Assembly (NCBI GenBank): GCA_963277665.1
Contig: OY728159.1
Span: forward strand, 1,015,763,343 to 1,015,827,342
Length of the DNA: 64,000 nucleotides
Source of the DNA: Viscum album
Taxonomy: Eukaryota; Streptophyta; Magnoliopsida; Santalales; Viscaceae
Reading direction: 5' to 3'
Numbering within the stretch: the stretch's first letter is position 1; the number at the start of each line of letters is the position of its first letter. The notes beneath the pieces were generated by a model. That model had not been told where the DNA came from. It searched no databases and was given only the letters and a program-made list of their open reading frames with translations. Below, one piece after another: positions 1 to 9,814 of this stretch. Position numbers and translations under genes: made by a program.

Positions 1-1850
1 GCGTATGGGTCTCAGAAACTAATTCCACGTGAATGTAACTACCTTACACATGACCTCAAGTTAGCATCAGTGGTTTATCCTCTGAAGTTTTTGTGGCATT
101 ATCTATTGGGAAAAAATTTTACTGTGTATACAGAACACAAGAGCTTAAAGTACATCTTTTCATAGAAAGATTTTAATCTTCGGTAGTGTAAATGGGTTGA
201 GTATATGTAGTATTTTTATTTTAAGATATCATATATTCCCATGAAGGGAAATAGTGGTGATGATTCATTGAGTAGAAAATCTCATACTCAGGGAGTTCAG
301 GATTTTAATGTTGAGTAAAAGATAATGACTTTGCTGGATGAGATGCATGTGGTGGTTTAGGAGAGTCAGGAGAAGATGAATCTCATATTAGTTTCAATGG
401 AGTCTAAACTTTTGAGAATGATCTAAGACATGCATTATGAGGATCCAGAGTGTTTGACCTTGAGGTAAATCCTTAAAGATGTAGATTCACCTTTTGATTA
501 GAGCATAGATGAGGATGAGATCATCTATGTTAGGAATATGGTTATTGTTCCTATGAGCATGTGAGAGGAGATAATGCAAAAATTTCATGCCATTAAGTGG
601 GTGGTACATTCAGGTGTGACAAAAATGTACCATAACCTATGACAACAGTTTTGGTGGTTGGGCATGAAAAAGGTGATGGTAGGGTTTGTGACATGATGCT
701 ACACTTGTCAGCAGGTAAAGTCTGAGCATCAACGACCTGTAGGTTTTCTGCAGTTGTTACCCAATTCTAGAATGGAAGTGGGTTGATTTTAAAATGGATT
801 TTTTTTTATCCTAAATATTACAAGTAATAAATACTCTATCTAGGTTATTGTGGATTGACTAATGAAATTATCACATTTCTTTTCTCTATGGGAGACTTTC
901 TCACTGGAACAGCTAATAGATTTTTATACTCGGGAGATATTTTGTCTGCATGGGGTGCATATAATATAGTTTCAGATCATGAATCATTCTTCAATTCACA
1001 CTTTTGTAAGGTCTTGAAGAAGTCTCTTAGTACCCATGTATTATTGAGTATGTCCTTCCATCCATAGATATATGGGAAGTTGGAACATATTATACTAGTG
1101 CTCGAGAATATGTTACTGGGATGTGTTCTTGAATTTGGTAGGCATTGGGAGAATCACTTTGCTTTAGTGAAGTTTTTATATAAAAAAACTATCAAAAAAC
1201 TATAAAAATGGAACCATATGAAGATATTTATTGCAGGACATGTAGATAACCTCTATATTAGATGGTGGCTGGCGAGTCAGAGTTATTGAGACCGAGTCTC
1301 GTACAGGAGACGTCAGAGAATGTGTAGCAAATTCAGAAATGTATGGTTATGGCTCCGAGTAGATAGAAGTAATATGATGATATAAATCGAAGACCCATTG
1401 AGTTTACAGAGGGTTATTGTGTATTCCTTCCAGTGTTGCCTAGATTGGTTCATTGTATGATATGAAGATAGGGCATGTTAGTGCCTAGGTTCATCAGACT
1501 GTTTTAGGTTATGGAGAGAATCGGGTTTGTGGCATACTGGTTATCTCTTCCACAGAAATATAGTGTTAAGAATTATGTTTTCCATGTATCAAAACTATAG
1601 TGGTATAACCCCAACCCATCTAATGTGATCAACATATATTATTTTGAGCTTGAGATATATGTGTCATTTGGGGAGCATCTGATACGTGTGTTAGATCAAA
1701 GTGGGAAAGTGTTGTGGGGAAAGATTAGGCCAATAGTTCATATATTTTGGAAATATGGATGTGTGTAGGAGGAAACATGGGAAAGGGAAGCAGATATTAG
1801 CTCTCAATGGCCCAATATTTTTTGCTTATAATCATATATGTTCTTGGGAG
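1..1850 (+). pseudogene. Ty3/gypsy chromovirus pol remnant (RNase H, integrase, chromodomain)
   Basis: This is the 3' part of a retroelement polyprotein, entering from the left edge and broken by many stops and frameshifts. From 1 it reads as RNase H (AYGSQKLIPRECNYLTHDL, then a TEHKSLKYIF block), ending near 285 at DSLSRKS. An integrase H2C2 zinc finger lies at about 580-735 (HSGVTKMYHNL, WWLGMKK, CYTCQQVK). The integrase core spans about 750-1200: KMDF, then VSDHESF, then GKLEHIILVLENML, so all three acidic residues of the DDE triad can still be seen. A GPY/F-like segment (ERIGFVAYWLSLP) lies near 1510-1560. A chromodomain-like tail at about 1640-1790 reads VLDQSGKVL and ends EETWEREADI. 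This domain order is that of plant chromoviruses, probably Tekay/Del-like. The product would have been the viral replication and integration enzymes; none can be made from this copy. Confidence 0.9.
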
Positions 1851-1873
1851 TGTATCTTGAGGATGAGTTGTTA

Positions 1874-1888
1874 TAAGGTGGGTAGATT
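1874..1888 (+). other. polypurine tract of the first gypsy element
   Basis: A purine-rich stretch (aaggtgggtagat) lies directly before the LTR that begins TGTAAGATACC. It follows the last codons of the polyprotein remnant, where plant chromoviruses place the primer for plus-strand DNA synthesis. The same context (ggataag, ttataaggtaggga) recurs before the LTR at 45791, which ties the two elements to one family. Confidence 0.7.
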
Positions 1889-2029
1889 GTAAGATACCTA
1901 ACTTTTATGGAGTTGTCTCAGGCTTTTTTATAGGTACTCTTTTGTTTAGTGTTGATTAATTTTTGTTTGGATTTTATCTTGGGGTGATTTTAGGTGAAAA
2001 TTTCAGAAAAATAAAGGAAATACGTCAGT

Positions 2030-2245
2030 GCCCAGTTGGCGCACGGTTAGGGAAAACTGTGCACCCCAACCCAGCAAACCATACAACCCTGGAAAGTGGG
2101 GATTTTCATGGTTGGCGCATGGTTTTTCTAACCGTGCACCCTATTAGGATTAACCATGCACCCCTAAAATAATATTCACGTTGTTTAGGTTCATGGTTAG
2201 GAAAAACCGTGCACCTATTACTAGAAAACCATGTGTGGTAATTAA
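2030..2245 (+). repeat. cluster of short imperfect palindromes in LTR U3
   Basis: At least four copies of a motif of the form gcacggtt-spacer-aaccgtgc occur here in both orientations, for example gcacggttagggaaaactgtgc near 2041 and gcatggtttttctaaccgtgc near 2117. They sit 150-350 bp into the LTR and just upstream of the presumed transcription start region. They could be enhancer repeats or hairpins; I see no proof of either. Confidence 0.6.
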
Positions 2246-2794
2246 AGTCAGCATAAAATTAGTTTTTAATATTCCTGAACACTCAAAACTCACCCAATTC
2301 AACCTCCATTCAGCCCTACGCTCCCTTTCATGATTTTGGAGATCCATGAATGAATTACAAGCATTACCGACCTATGTTCTTTGTGATTTGAAGCCCATAA
2401 CAAAGATATTCACCCCTCCTGGTAAGTGGGTCATATCTCGTTTCTTTCCTCCTCATCCTTCTCTCTTATATCGTTCTTTTAGTGGGAAGTTATTCTCTAT
2501 TTTTATAGATATCGATCTAGATTTGATGAATCTTGATATAGGCTTGTGGATCTAGATCTAGAATTTAGAGATATTATTTTTTTTAATCTTGATTTAGGGT
2601 TTTAGATCTGGATCCCAATCTACATCATTGTGCATGTCAATTTTGGGGATTTCTATTAGGAAATTTCTCTTCAATGAATCAATGTATATAGTCCAATATT
2701 CAATTTTCATAGTCTTGATTTTTATACATGTATGAAAATTTTATAATTTATAGAATTCTTTAGTAATTGGAATTCCCAAATTGGGTTAAATAAT

Positions 2795-3570
2795 GTGACT
2801 GATTGATTAATTGAAGTATTATTGAAATAGATAATTAATTAGAGAATTAATTATGAGATTCAAGGGATTTCAAATTAGATTATTAATTGGGGATTAATTA
2901 TGATATTTAGGGATTTGGATTTAGTTAATTAATTTTAGGATTAATTATGAGTTCTAGGGTTTGCTGATTTGAGATAATTAATTGTGGAATTAAGTATGTG
3001 ATTTTGATATTATAGATTGAGATAATGAATTGTGGCATTAATTAAATGATATTGATATTATAGATCAAGATAATTAATTGTGGAATTAATTATAAAAAAT
3101 TTATATTGTGAATGAGATCATTAATTCTGAAAATTAATTATGGGATTTTTAGTTGTAAATATTGGTTAATTAGTTGTTGAATTAATTAGTAAGTTTGATA
3201 ACTTAATTTATTGGTTAATTAATTTAGGGTAGTTTTTTGATAAACTAATTGTTGAATTAATAATGAAATTTATGTGGACAATCAATTATTGAATTAATTA
3301 TGTGTTGGTGATGGGTAACAAGGTTATTCAATTGTGAATTAAATAATGGTAACATGGTCATTATCATGTGTAAAATATGAGTGGTAACATGATAATTCAA
3401 GTATGAATTAGATAATGGTAAAATGGTCATTCTAATGTATGAAGTATGAATGGTAACATGGGAACTCTTGTATGAATTAAAGAATAAGAACATGGTCATT
3501 ATAAAGTTTAAATTAAATAATGGGAACATGTTCATTCTAATTTTTAAATTAAATAATGGTAACAATGGTA
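2795..3570 (+). repeat. AT-rich minisatellite inside the LTR
   Basis: About ten degenerate units of roughly 48 bp, built on taattaattgtggaattaa, run from 2795 to 3290. They change into a second array (3290-3570) of roughly 36-bp and 69-bp units built on aattaaataatggtaaca. The minus-strand open frame of 102 codons across the second array merely reads this repeat and is not a gene. Confidence 0.75.
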
Positions 3571-4246
3571 TTTAGAGACATGATATTCCTCAGACATACT
3601 TTGGGATCTGACCTGATCCGAAGAAGGTATTGAGCTATGGGTGTCTACGGGAACCTAGGTATTTTATATGGTTAAATAAATAATAGTTTGATAATTTGAT
3701 AACTATTTATTTATGAATTATACTTATTTCCTTATACAACTGCATAAATTTTTGTTGAATGGATTTCATTTAGACACCATTGGTAGTGGCCTACTGAATC
3801 ATACTCACACCCTACATAGGATGCCTGATCGGTACTTGAATTGATTTTATTGTTGTAGGATAGGTTAAGGGAAAACCCCTAGGTTAGATGGTTGATTTGG
3901 GGATGGAACTTGGATGAAGGAACTGGACATGGTTCAAGGCCCGCTTGGTAGTCGTCAGTGTCTTTATTTTTAGTTTTCATTTTAGAAACATGACACATAC
4001 ATTAGCATGGCATGTTTTCTACTTTTGTTGGATATTGTATTTCATCCTTTGATTATCCTGAGATATTGATATTTTTTATTGTTATATATTCTTCCACTAT
4101 TTTTTATTATTTCCACTAGTTTATTACTCTAATAAAAGAGGGCATAGTCTCCCTATGATTGAATTATCAGACCATCACTACAAGCCAGCAGCCTCTGGCA
4201 CATGGGGATATGTGCTTGAGGTAATGTGACTGATAACCTCTGACAT

Positions 4247-4384
4247 ATTGTGTGTGGATATCTCTCCCATCATGGGGACATTTCCTGGGGGATGACTGAT
4301 GGTAGATCCTAGGGAGAACAAAACCATGTGTTCTAGGACTAAATCATAAAATATCATGATTGGGTGCTAAATTTTACCGTTACA
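4247..4384 (+). mobile_element. TRIM array, first LTR (5' truncated)
   Basis: This is the 3' part of a TRIM-type LTR. It starts at tgtgtggatatctctccc, matching the middle of the next LTR, and ends with gttaca. It is followed by a 68-bp internal segment holding the PBS and PPT. The first 50 or so bases of the LTR are missing where it meets the gypsy LTR on the left. Confidence 0.75.
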
Positions 4385-4386
4385 AA

Positions 4387-4400
4387 TGGTATCTGATCCA
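4387..4400 (+). other. primer-binding site of TRIM unit 1
   Basis: The sequence tggtatctgatcca lies two bases after the LTR end gttaca. It resembles the initiator tRNA-Met PBS (TGGTATCAGAGCC form) with two or three changes. The equivalent site of the next unit is more decayed (ttatatcaaatcca at 4642). Confidence 0.75.
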
Positions 4401-4452
4401 GTGTCCATTTGATGTGCCAATAAGGACATTGGGCCCTTCTAGGGGGGAGGAT

Positions 4453-4639
4453 TATGGAAATCCCATATAGAAGGAGGTGGATCATGAAGAACCCCTTTAT
4501 AAGGTGGTGTGGATACTTATCCCATCATGAGACCTTTTCCTGGGGATACCTGAGGTCCAGAGCCTAGGGAAAGAAAAACCATGCGGGCTAGGCCCAAAAC
4601 AGACAAAATCATGATCATGTTCTAGACTAATCTATTAAA
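4453..4639 (+). mobile_element. TRIM array, second LTR (complete, 187 bp)
   Basis: It starts tatggaaatccc, a TG-to-TA changed version of the usual start, after a PPT-like tract (ctaggggggagg, 4437-4448). It ends tattaaa, a changed tgttaca. The internal segment after it (4640-4704) again runs from PBS-like to PPT-like sequence (ctaggggggatta). The unit repeats every 252 bp (4453 to 4705). The layout matches the plant TRIM elements whose LTR begins with a 'atcccacat' box and contains 'ttataaggtggtgtgg'. Confidence 0.8.
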
Positions 4640-5454
4640 AATTATATCAAATCCAATTTCAATTTTATATGCCAATAAGTATGTTGGTCCCTTCTAGGGG
4701 GGATTATAGAAATCCCACATTGAAGGAGGAGGAGAACAAAACACCCCATTTTAAGGTGGTGTGGATAAATATTTCATCATGAGTTCTTTTCTTAGTGGAT
4801 GCCTAACGACCATGTAAGAACCCAGTTTTTGCTGTGAAAGACTTTGGAATATTCTTGATGTTATTTCAGAGCAGCGCCTTCAGACGGCATGCGATTCCAA
4901 GCCCCGGGGTGGCCGGAATTAAATTTTCAGTGCATTCACACTGGGAACACCAAATAAATGGGATAACTCCTAAACGGAGTTCTAGATCAGATATCTGAGT
5001 GTACTAATGGGTCCGGAATGGGGTGTTTACCCTAGGAACGACACAAGGTATGTCGACGCGGGACGTTTGGACCCCTCGCCCGCTTCTGGAACGTTAAACG
5101 GATAAATTAATTAATAAATTTATTCGTTTAATGGTTAAACTCAAGTATCTCTTAAACGGTGGCTCAAATTGGAAAACCAAGGGCACTGTTGAGTTCGGAG
5201 CGTGCCTTTTACTCTAGTAGGGGTATAAGTTTTGCGGGTGCGGGCCGTCTGTGAAAAATGGCCCTAGGGGCGTTTTCGTAATTTGGAGGCCTCGGGCGCT
5301 AAGTTTAATAACTTTCGAACGGGGTCTCGGATTAAAATTCCGAGACTGCCTTTGTGCTCGGGAGGTGGTGTTTACCCTAGGGGGAGCTTAATCTTGACTG
5401 TGCCAGAAGGTTTGGACGCGGGTGTTTTAGGGGTCGGGGCTTTTAATTAAAGAG

Positions 5455-6210
5455 TTTATTTATTTAAACTCTCCCATCCTCCCCTTCCTCCCCATTGAAC
5501 CCCCTGGCAAAACCCCTCTCCTCTTATCCTCCATCTCCGGAGAGGAAGCTCCGGCAAGGCGACGGCGCGGCGGCGGATCGTCCGTGAAGCGTCGGGCGAA
5601 GCCCAACAAGGTAGGATCGTGCGTTTCATTTTTAATTTCCCGCACCTACTTTGAGCTCGAATTGCATTGTCGATTCCCTGTCAAAACTTTGATCAAAGCC
5701 CCTATTTTCTTAGTAATCATCCTGATCTCCTCAATGAAATTTTTGGATTTAAAATCCATGTCCCGACGTGTTCGCAAACTTCCAGCGAAGTTTGTGGGTT
5801 TTTGGTTTTTCCGGCGGTCTGAGGAGCGGCGGCGCAGGGTTGTGGCGGCGGCGGCCCCTCTTGGCGGCGGCGGCTCGTTTTCCAGGCGACGGCGGCAAGG
5901 CTGGCCTCGGCGGAGCGGCCGGGGGAGTGTGGGTGTGCGGCGGTCGTCGGCTGCAGACGCCGCGGGGCGCGAAGCGCGGAGGAGGACCGGCTTCGGCCGG
6001 TCGTCGCGGCACGCAGACCCGGGGTCTTTGTGACCCCGGCCAGCAGACAAGGGACCCGCGCCTCGCGGGTCCCATGGGAAGACAGCCGGACCGGCTCAGC
6101 CGGTCCGGGAAATACGGGCCGGCCTGCGTGGTGGACCGTGGGCCGGCTCGGGCAGTGAGTGGGTCGGCCGAACCGGCCCGGCCCACCCTTCGGTCCGAAA
6201 AAAAAAATTA
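5455..6210 (+). other. GC-rich, CpG-rich block in the solo LTR
   Basis: An AT stretch (tttatttatttaaact) is followed by a C/T-rich leader (ctcccatcctcccc) and then by sequence dense in CGG and GCC triplets. This would fit the start of transcription and a GC-rich R/U5 leader of the retroelement. A sequence matching a 5' splice-donor consensus (caag|gtagga) occurs near 5608. Two long frames on each strand overlap each other here; they reflect base composition, not genes. Confidence 0.45.
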
Positions 6211-6449
6211 AAACGCCTCTAAAAGGCAGCTCGGGTGTTGGATTCGCGCGCCGTCAGCGGCGACGTGTTCCTTGAGTTAAGCTGAGTATTTTGAGAAGGT
6301 TTGGGGGAATTTTAATTCTCGAAATGAGGGGTTCGGAGGCACGACACGTCTTTAAGTGGGTTGACGATTTCTTCGGGGTATCTTGTTTTGGACGGTACGG
6401 ATGCGTCCGACATCCGTTTTGAGGGCCGTTAGTGGCGTTGGAACCCTGG

Positions 6450-7090
6450 CAACAAGGCGGGGCTTTCCAGGGTGGTTTTAGGCATTGAGGCCAAAGTTGA
6501 GGCGCGGGCCCCACAGCCTGTCTTTTGAGCTGCGTGCAGCGTTTCACGACTCTTTCATCGGACATCCGTTCGGGGCGTGCGAGCAGTCGTTTCTGGATGT
6601 TTTTCCGAGGGGATTGCAATGGTGCAATCCGCCCGCTCTAATTCAGAACAATGGTGTGGGGCCCACGAGGGCCATTTGGGCGTCGACGGTGATTTTTCAT
6701 CTTTATCATCGGACGACCGCTTTGGACAAGTGAATAGTCCATCTTGTGTGCCTTTTTGAGAGGATCGCAACGGTGCGACCCATTCGTTGAGTTTCAGGAC
6801 CGAGTTGCGGGTCCCACGAAGCACCGCTCGTGTGCAGTGCGCCGGAATGCATCTTTTTCTCCAGATATCCATTGCACTCAAGTGAGTAGTGATTTTGACG
6901 TGTTTCCCGAGGGGATCTCAATGGTGTGATGCGCCCAACTGTTTTCGGGGCCGAGACTCGGGATCACGGGACGTCGTTCGGGCGTGAGGCGATGTTGGTG
7001 AATTTTCTGTCAGATATCTGTTTGAGGCGAGTGAGTAGTCTATCTCGCATGTTTTTCCACGAGGATTACAATGGTGTGATCTTTTTGGTT
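6450..7090 (+). repeat. 151-bp tandem repeat in the solo LTR
   Basis: The anchor gaggggattgcaatggtgc and its variants recur at 6607, 6758, 6909 and 7061, so the period is 151-152 bp. Each unit also carries a 'cgggtcccac' box and a 'gagtagt' box. A more degenerate unit seems to precede the first anchor. The units are diverged but in register. Confidence 0.8.
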
Positions 7091-7738
7091 TTGCAGAGCC
7101 TTATACGCGATCTTATTAAATGTGGAAATGTGAAGGTGCCCTGGGGGCGGTTCTTCTACTGTGTTTGTAGCGGACCCTTGGCATGTGATCGCGTGCACTC
7201 CCGTGTGAGTGAAGTGATACTTGAACAGATGTGGTGGGCTATTCCCCAGTCATTGAGGCGGAAAGTTGGAGATGTTACGTTACACCTTCGTGTTGACGTT
7301 GGGTGTCCTGTGCACGATAGCCCTTGTGCTGAAAATGAGGTATACTCTGGGAGTATACGGGAGCGCTCGGAGGTACGTGTGGTTTGTACCTGAGACTGTT
7401 TGCGCACTTGGTTGGGGTTTGACTTGGGTCCACACATAGTGTGGGCCCCATGTGTGTGTTGTGTTCTACTTTGCGTACCTTTGACCTCTCGCGATGTAGA
7501 GGTTCCCTCAGTTCTCGTTTGTTGACTAGAAGGGTGGAGTTTTTCCCCTGGCTCTGTGCTCGTTTGTTTGACCATTAGGGTTGAGTGGTCTCCCCCTAGT
7601 TTCGTTCTCGATGGATTGGTCAGTAGCGGTGCTAGTGACACCCAGTGATGGAACAGGTGCTGAACCCCTTTTGGGTGAGTTGTTCTGGAGTTGGGTGGTT
7701 GCGCGATACCCACTCTGTCTTCGGTTGGCTAGTGTTGT

Positions 7739-8330
7739 ACCCTCCAGTAGAGATGGTCAGGGCAGTTCTGAGTTTTACCCTCCAGCAGGGCTGGGCAGTG
7801 GGTTACTCATCGACTTCTTCGGGTTTACCCTCCAGCAGGGCTGGGCAGTGGGTTGCTCACTGACTTCTAGGGTTTACCCTCCAGCAGAGACTGGGCAGTG
7901 GGTCACCCAATGCTCTTAGGGTCTACCCTCCAGTAGAGACTGGGTTGTGGGTCACCTGACGCACTTAGGGTCTACCCTCCAGTAGAGACTAGGCAGTGGG
8001 TCACCCGACGACCTCTTAGGGTCTACCCTCCAGCAGGGCTGGGCAGTGGGTCGCCCATTGTCTAGTTCCAGGTCTGCCCTCCAGCAAGGCTGGGTAGTGG
8101 GTTGCCTGTCGACTTATTCCAGGTCTACCCTCTAGCGGGGTTGGGCAGTGGGTCTCCTGATGATGTATTAAGTTATACCCTCCAGTGGGGCTGGGTAGTG
8201 GGTCGCCAGATGATGTATTATGGTTTACCCTCTAGTAGGGCTGGGTAGTGGGTCACCTGATATCATATTATGAATTACCCTCCAGCAAGGCTGGGCAGTG
8301 AGACACCCGTTGATATTCCAGACTCAATCC
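7739..8330 (+). repeat. 50-bp minisatellite in the solo LTR, about 12 units
   Basis: Each unit starts accctccag and carries gctgggcagtgggtcacc, with a variable tail of about 15 bp. The period stays near 50 bp for about twelve copies. The conserved half is GC-rich; the other half drifts. Partial open frames across it are by-products. Confidence 0.9.
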
Positions 8331-9597
8331 TTTCTACTAGGCTAGTCTGTGGCTTTCCTCCGTGATTATCGGAGTGGGACCCTTGGTTATACGGGTCAGT
8401 GTTGTGACAGTTTTGACTTTGAGGAGACCTCTCGACTGCGGGGTAGTGATGAGTTGTGGTTTGACGTTCCCCCAGAACTCTCAAGTACGAGGAGCACTTT
8501 CCCCACCAAGACACGTCCTTATGACGCGACCTAAAACCATGCGGGCGAATTAGTGCTTCTCAAAGCGGATAGTGTCGAGGTGCGGTGATTGAGCCCTTGA
8601 CTTGTAGTTCGGGGTAGACGTGCGGGATGCTGGGCATCGATGGTGTTACTTCTAGGACTGTTGGCGACTCTTTTCTTGGGCTGAGCTACGGGACGGAGAT
8701 CCCCTTACAAGCTTTTTTGGGCTTCTTGTAGAGCATATATATATGTATATACCTTGTTCGAGTACCCACTTCTTGGGCTTGGTTACTCTCCCTCTAGGAG
8801 AGGATAAGATGTGCGGGGTATGCCACGTGTTTTTCGTGTCTAGCTTCTCGTGGCTGGATGATTATACTCTCCTGCTATAGGTAGCGAAGACTCGACGGGA
8901 AGTTCATCTTCTCACCGTTTCTAGCTCCTTGTGTCTGGACGAGTCTACCTTCTTTCCTCTTGTTGGGTTGAGCTGACTCTCTACTAGTATTCTACTACAC
9001 TTTCGGTTGTACTCCCTTACTTTTCCCTGTTCGATCTACTTCTCACCCTTCGGTACCTCCTTTGTTTCTTCCTCGAGCCTTCGGGGTATCCTACTGAGTA
9101 TTTTTTATACTCACCCCTTCTTGGGCTTTGCCCGCACTTGGTGTGCCCTTGCAGACGACGGACAGGTGGAGCATGACTTTAGAGGATCTTAGGAGCTCGG
9201 GATCTTGGACCGCATGCGGTGGTCAGAGTCGGGTTCCAGGTGGGGGACCCTTCCAGCTGTTTACTTTTTGTTCACCTGTTGTCGGGTTGTGGCACTTTTC
9301 TATTTGGGCGCGTGTTTTTCCCTTTTTCTTTACTTTTCCTTTCTTTTACTCTACACTTTTGCATTGAGTGTGTTGCGTGTGTGTGTATACAGGTACTTAG
9401 GCAAAGGCCTCCCCGAGTTGTTGTGCCTTCGGCACTGGTTGCCAGCCCCTAGCCTATGGAGGCGGGCTTGGGGTAGTTGCGGCTCGAGCCCGGGTAGGGT
9501 CGGGTCGTGACAGGCCAGAGCCCAGGGAAAGAAAAATCATGAAGGATGGGCCCAAAAAATACAATATAATGATCATGGTCTAGACTAGGATGTTATA

Positions 9598-9814
9598 TTA
9601 GGTAGGGAATCTCATTAGGGAAATAATCACATTTCCTATCACATTGGTTATTAGAATGGTTTCTCATATTTCTCAACATTAAATAAAATAAAGGAAAGAA
9701 AATTGGGGATGAGAATACTCAAACTAAAAAACATATAAAAGGGAGACTATGAACTTAGAAAGAATATATATTAATGAAACATATATCATAACTTATGAGT
9801 ATCTAGATTTCAAT
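9598..9814. other. unassigned AT-rich spacer
   Basis: This lies between the end of the TRIM and the first clear match to the long minus-strand LTR. A TATA-like run (catataaaaggg) occurs near 9730. I could not assign it; it may be the outer edge of the LTR that follows. Confidence 0.3.

Larger units (their letters stand above)
1889..4246 (+). repeat. 3' LTR of the first gypsy element, 3' end lost
   Basis: The LTR starts with TGTAAGATACC right after the PPT. Its distal part (about 3750-4235) aligns by eye with the LTRs at 38951-41467 and 45791-48354. Shared landmarks are a GTGGCCTACT box, a block reading cagcagcctctggcacat, and the same order of segments. The last 45 or so bases expected from those LTRs, with the terminal CA, are not seen; the sequence runs into TRIM DNA near 4247. 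Inside are a cluster of short palindromes (2030-2245), a pyrimidine-rich leader around 2290-2340 and an AT-rich minisatellite. The open frames within it are short and match nothing. Confidence 0.75.
4813..9512 (+). mobile_element. solo LTR of about 4.7 kb, GC-rich, inside the TRIM
   Basis: It begins TGTAAGAACCC and ends GGGTCGTGACA, as plant chromovirus LTRs do. It is flanked by gacca (4808-4812) and ggcca (9513-9517), a 5-bp target duplication with one change. No PBS, gag or pol lies inside, so it is most simply a solo LTR left by LTR-LTR recombination. The length is large for an LTR. Landmarks: a possible TATA and pyrimidine leader near 5448-5500, a CG-rich block at 5530-6200, a 151-bp tandem array and a 50-bp tandem array. 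The many overlapping open frames on both strands come from GC-rich sequence and match no protein I know. Confidence 0.8.
4705..9597 (+). mobile_element. TRIM array, third LTR, split by a 4.7-kb LTR insertion
   Basis: The LTR is in two pieces, 4705-4812 and 9513-9597. Joined, with one copy of the 5-bp target duplication removed, they give 188 bp, against 187 bp for the second LTR. The junction reads directly against that LTR (cctaacgaccagagccc versus cctgaggtccagagcct). After the end at tgttata (9591-9597) no PBS follows, so this is the terminal LTR of the array. Confidence 0.85.

Noticed and set aside
855..1067. Separate small gene
   Set aside because: It is the integrase core of the degraded polyprotein, readable on both sides in other frames.
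3257..3565. 102-codon minus-strand gene
   Set aside because: It only reads the AT-rich minisatellite; its peptide repeats with the unit.
5584..6211. Overlapping frames of 134-149 codons on both strands in the GC-rich block
   Set aside because: They overlap one another in several frames, are Arg/Ala/Pro/Gly-rich as random GC-rich sequence would be, match no family, and lie within an LTR bounded by a target duplication.
6926..7713. Frames of 155 (plus) and 185 (minus) codons as genes
   Set aside because: They overlap on opposite strands, begin or end inside the 151-bp array, and show no domain. Stop codons are simply rarer in this GC-rich LTR.
7739..8330. CRISPR-like array
   Set aside because: The 50-bp units are head-to-tail and partly variable, but there is no separation into an identical repeat and a unique spacer, and the context is a plant retroelement LTR.
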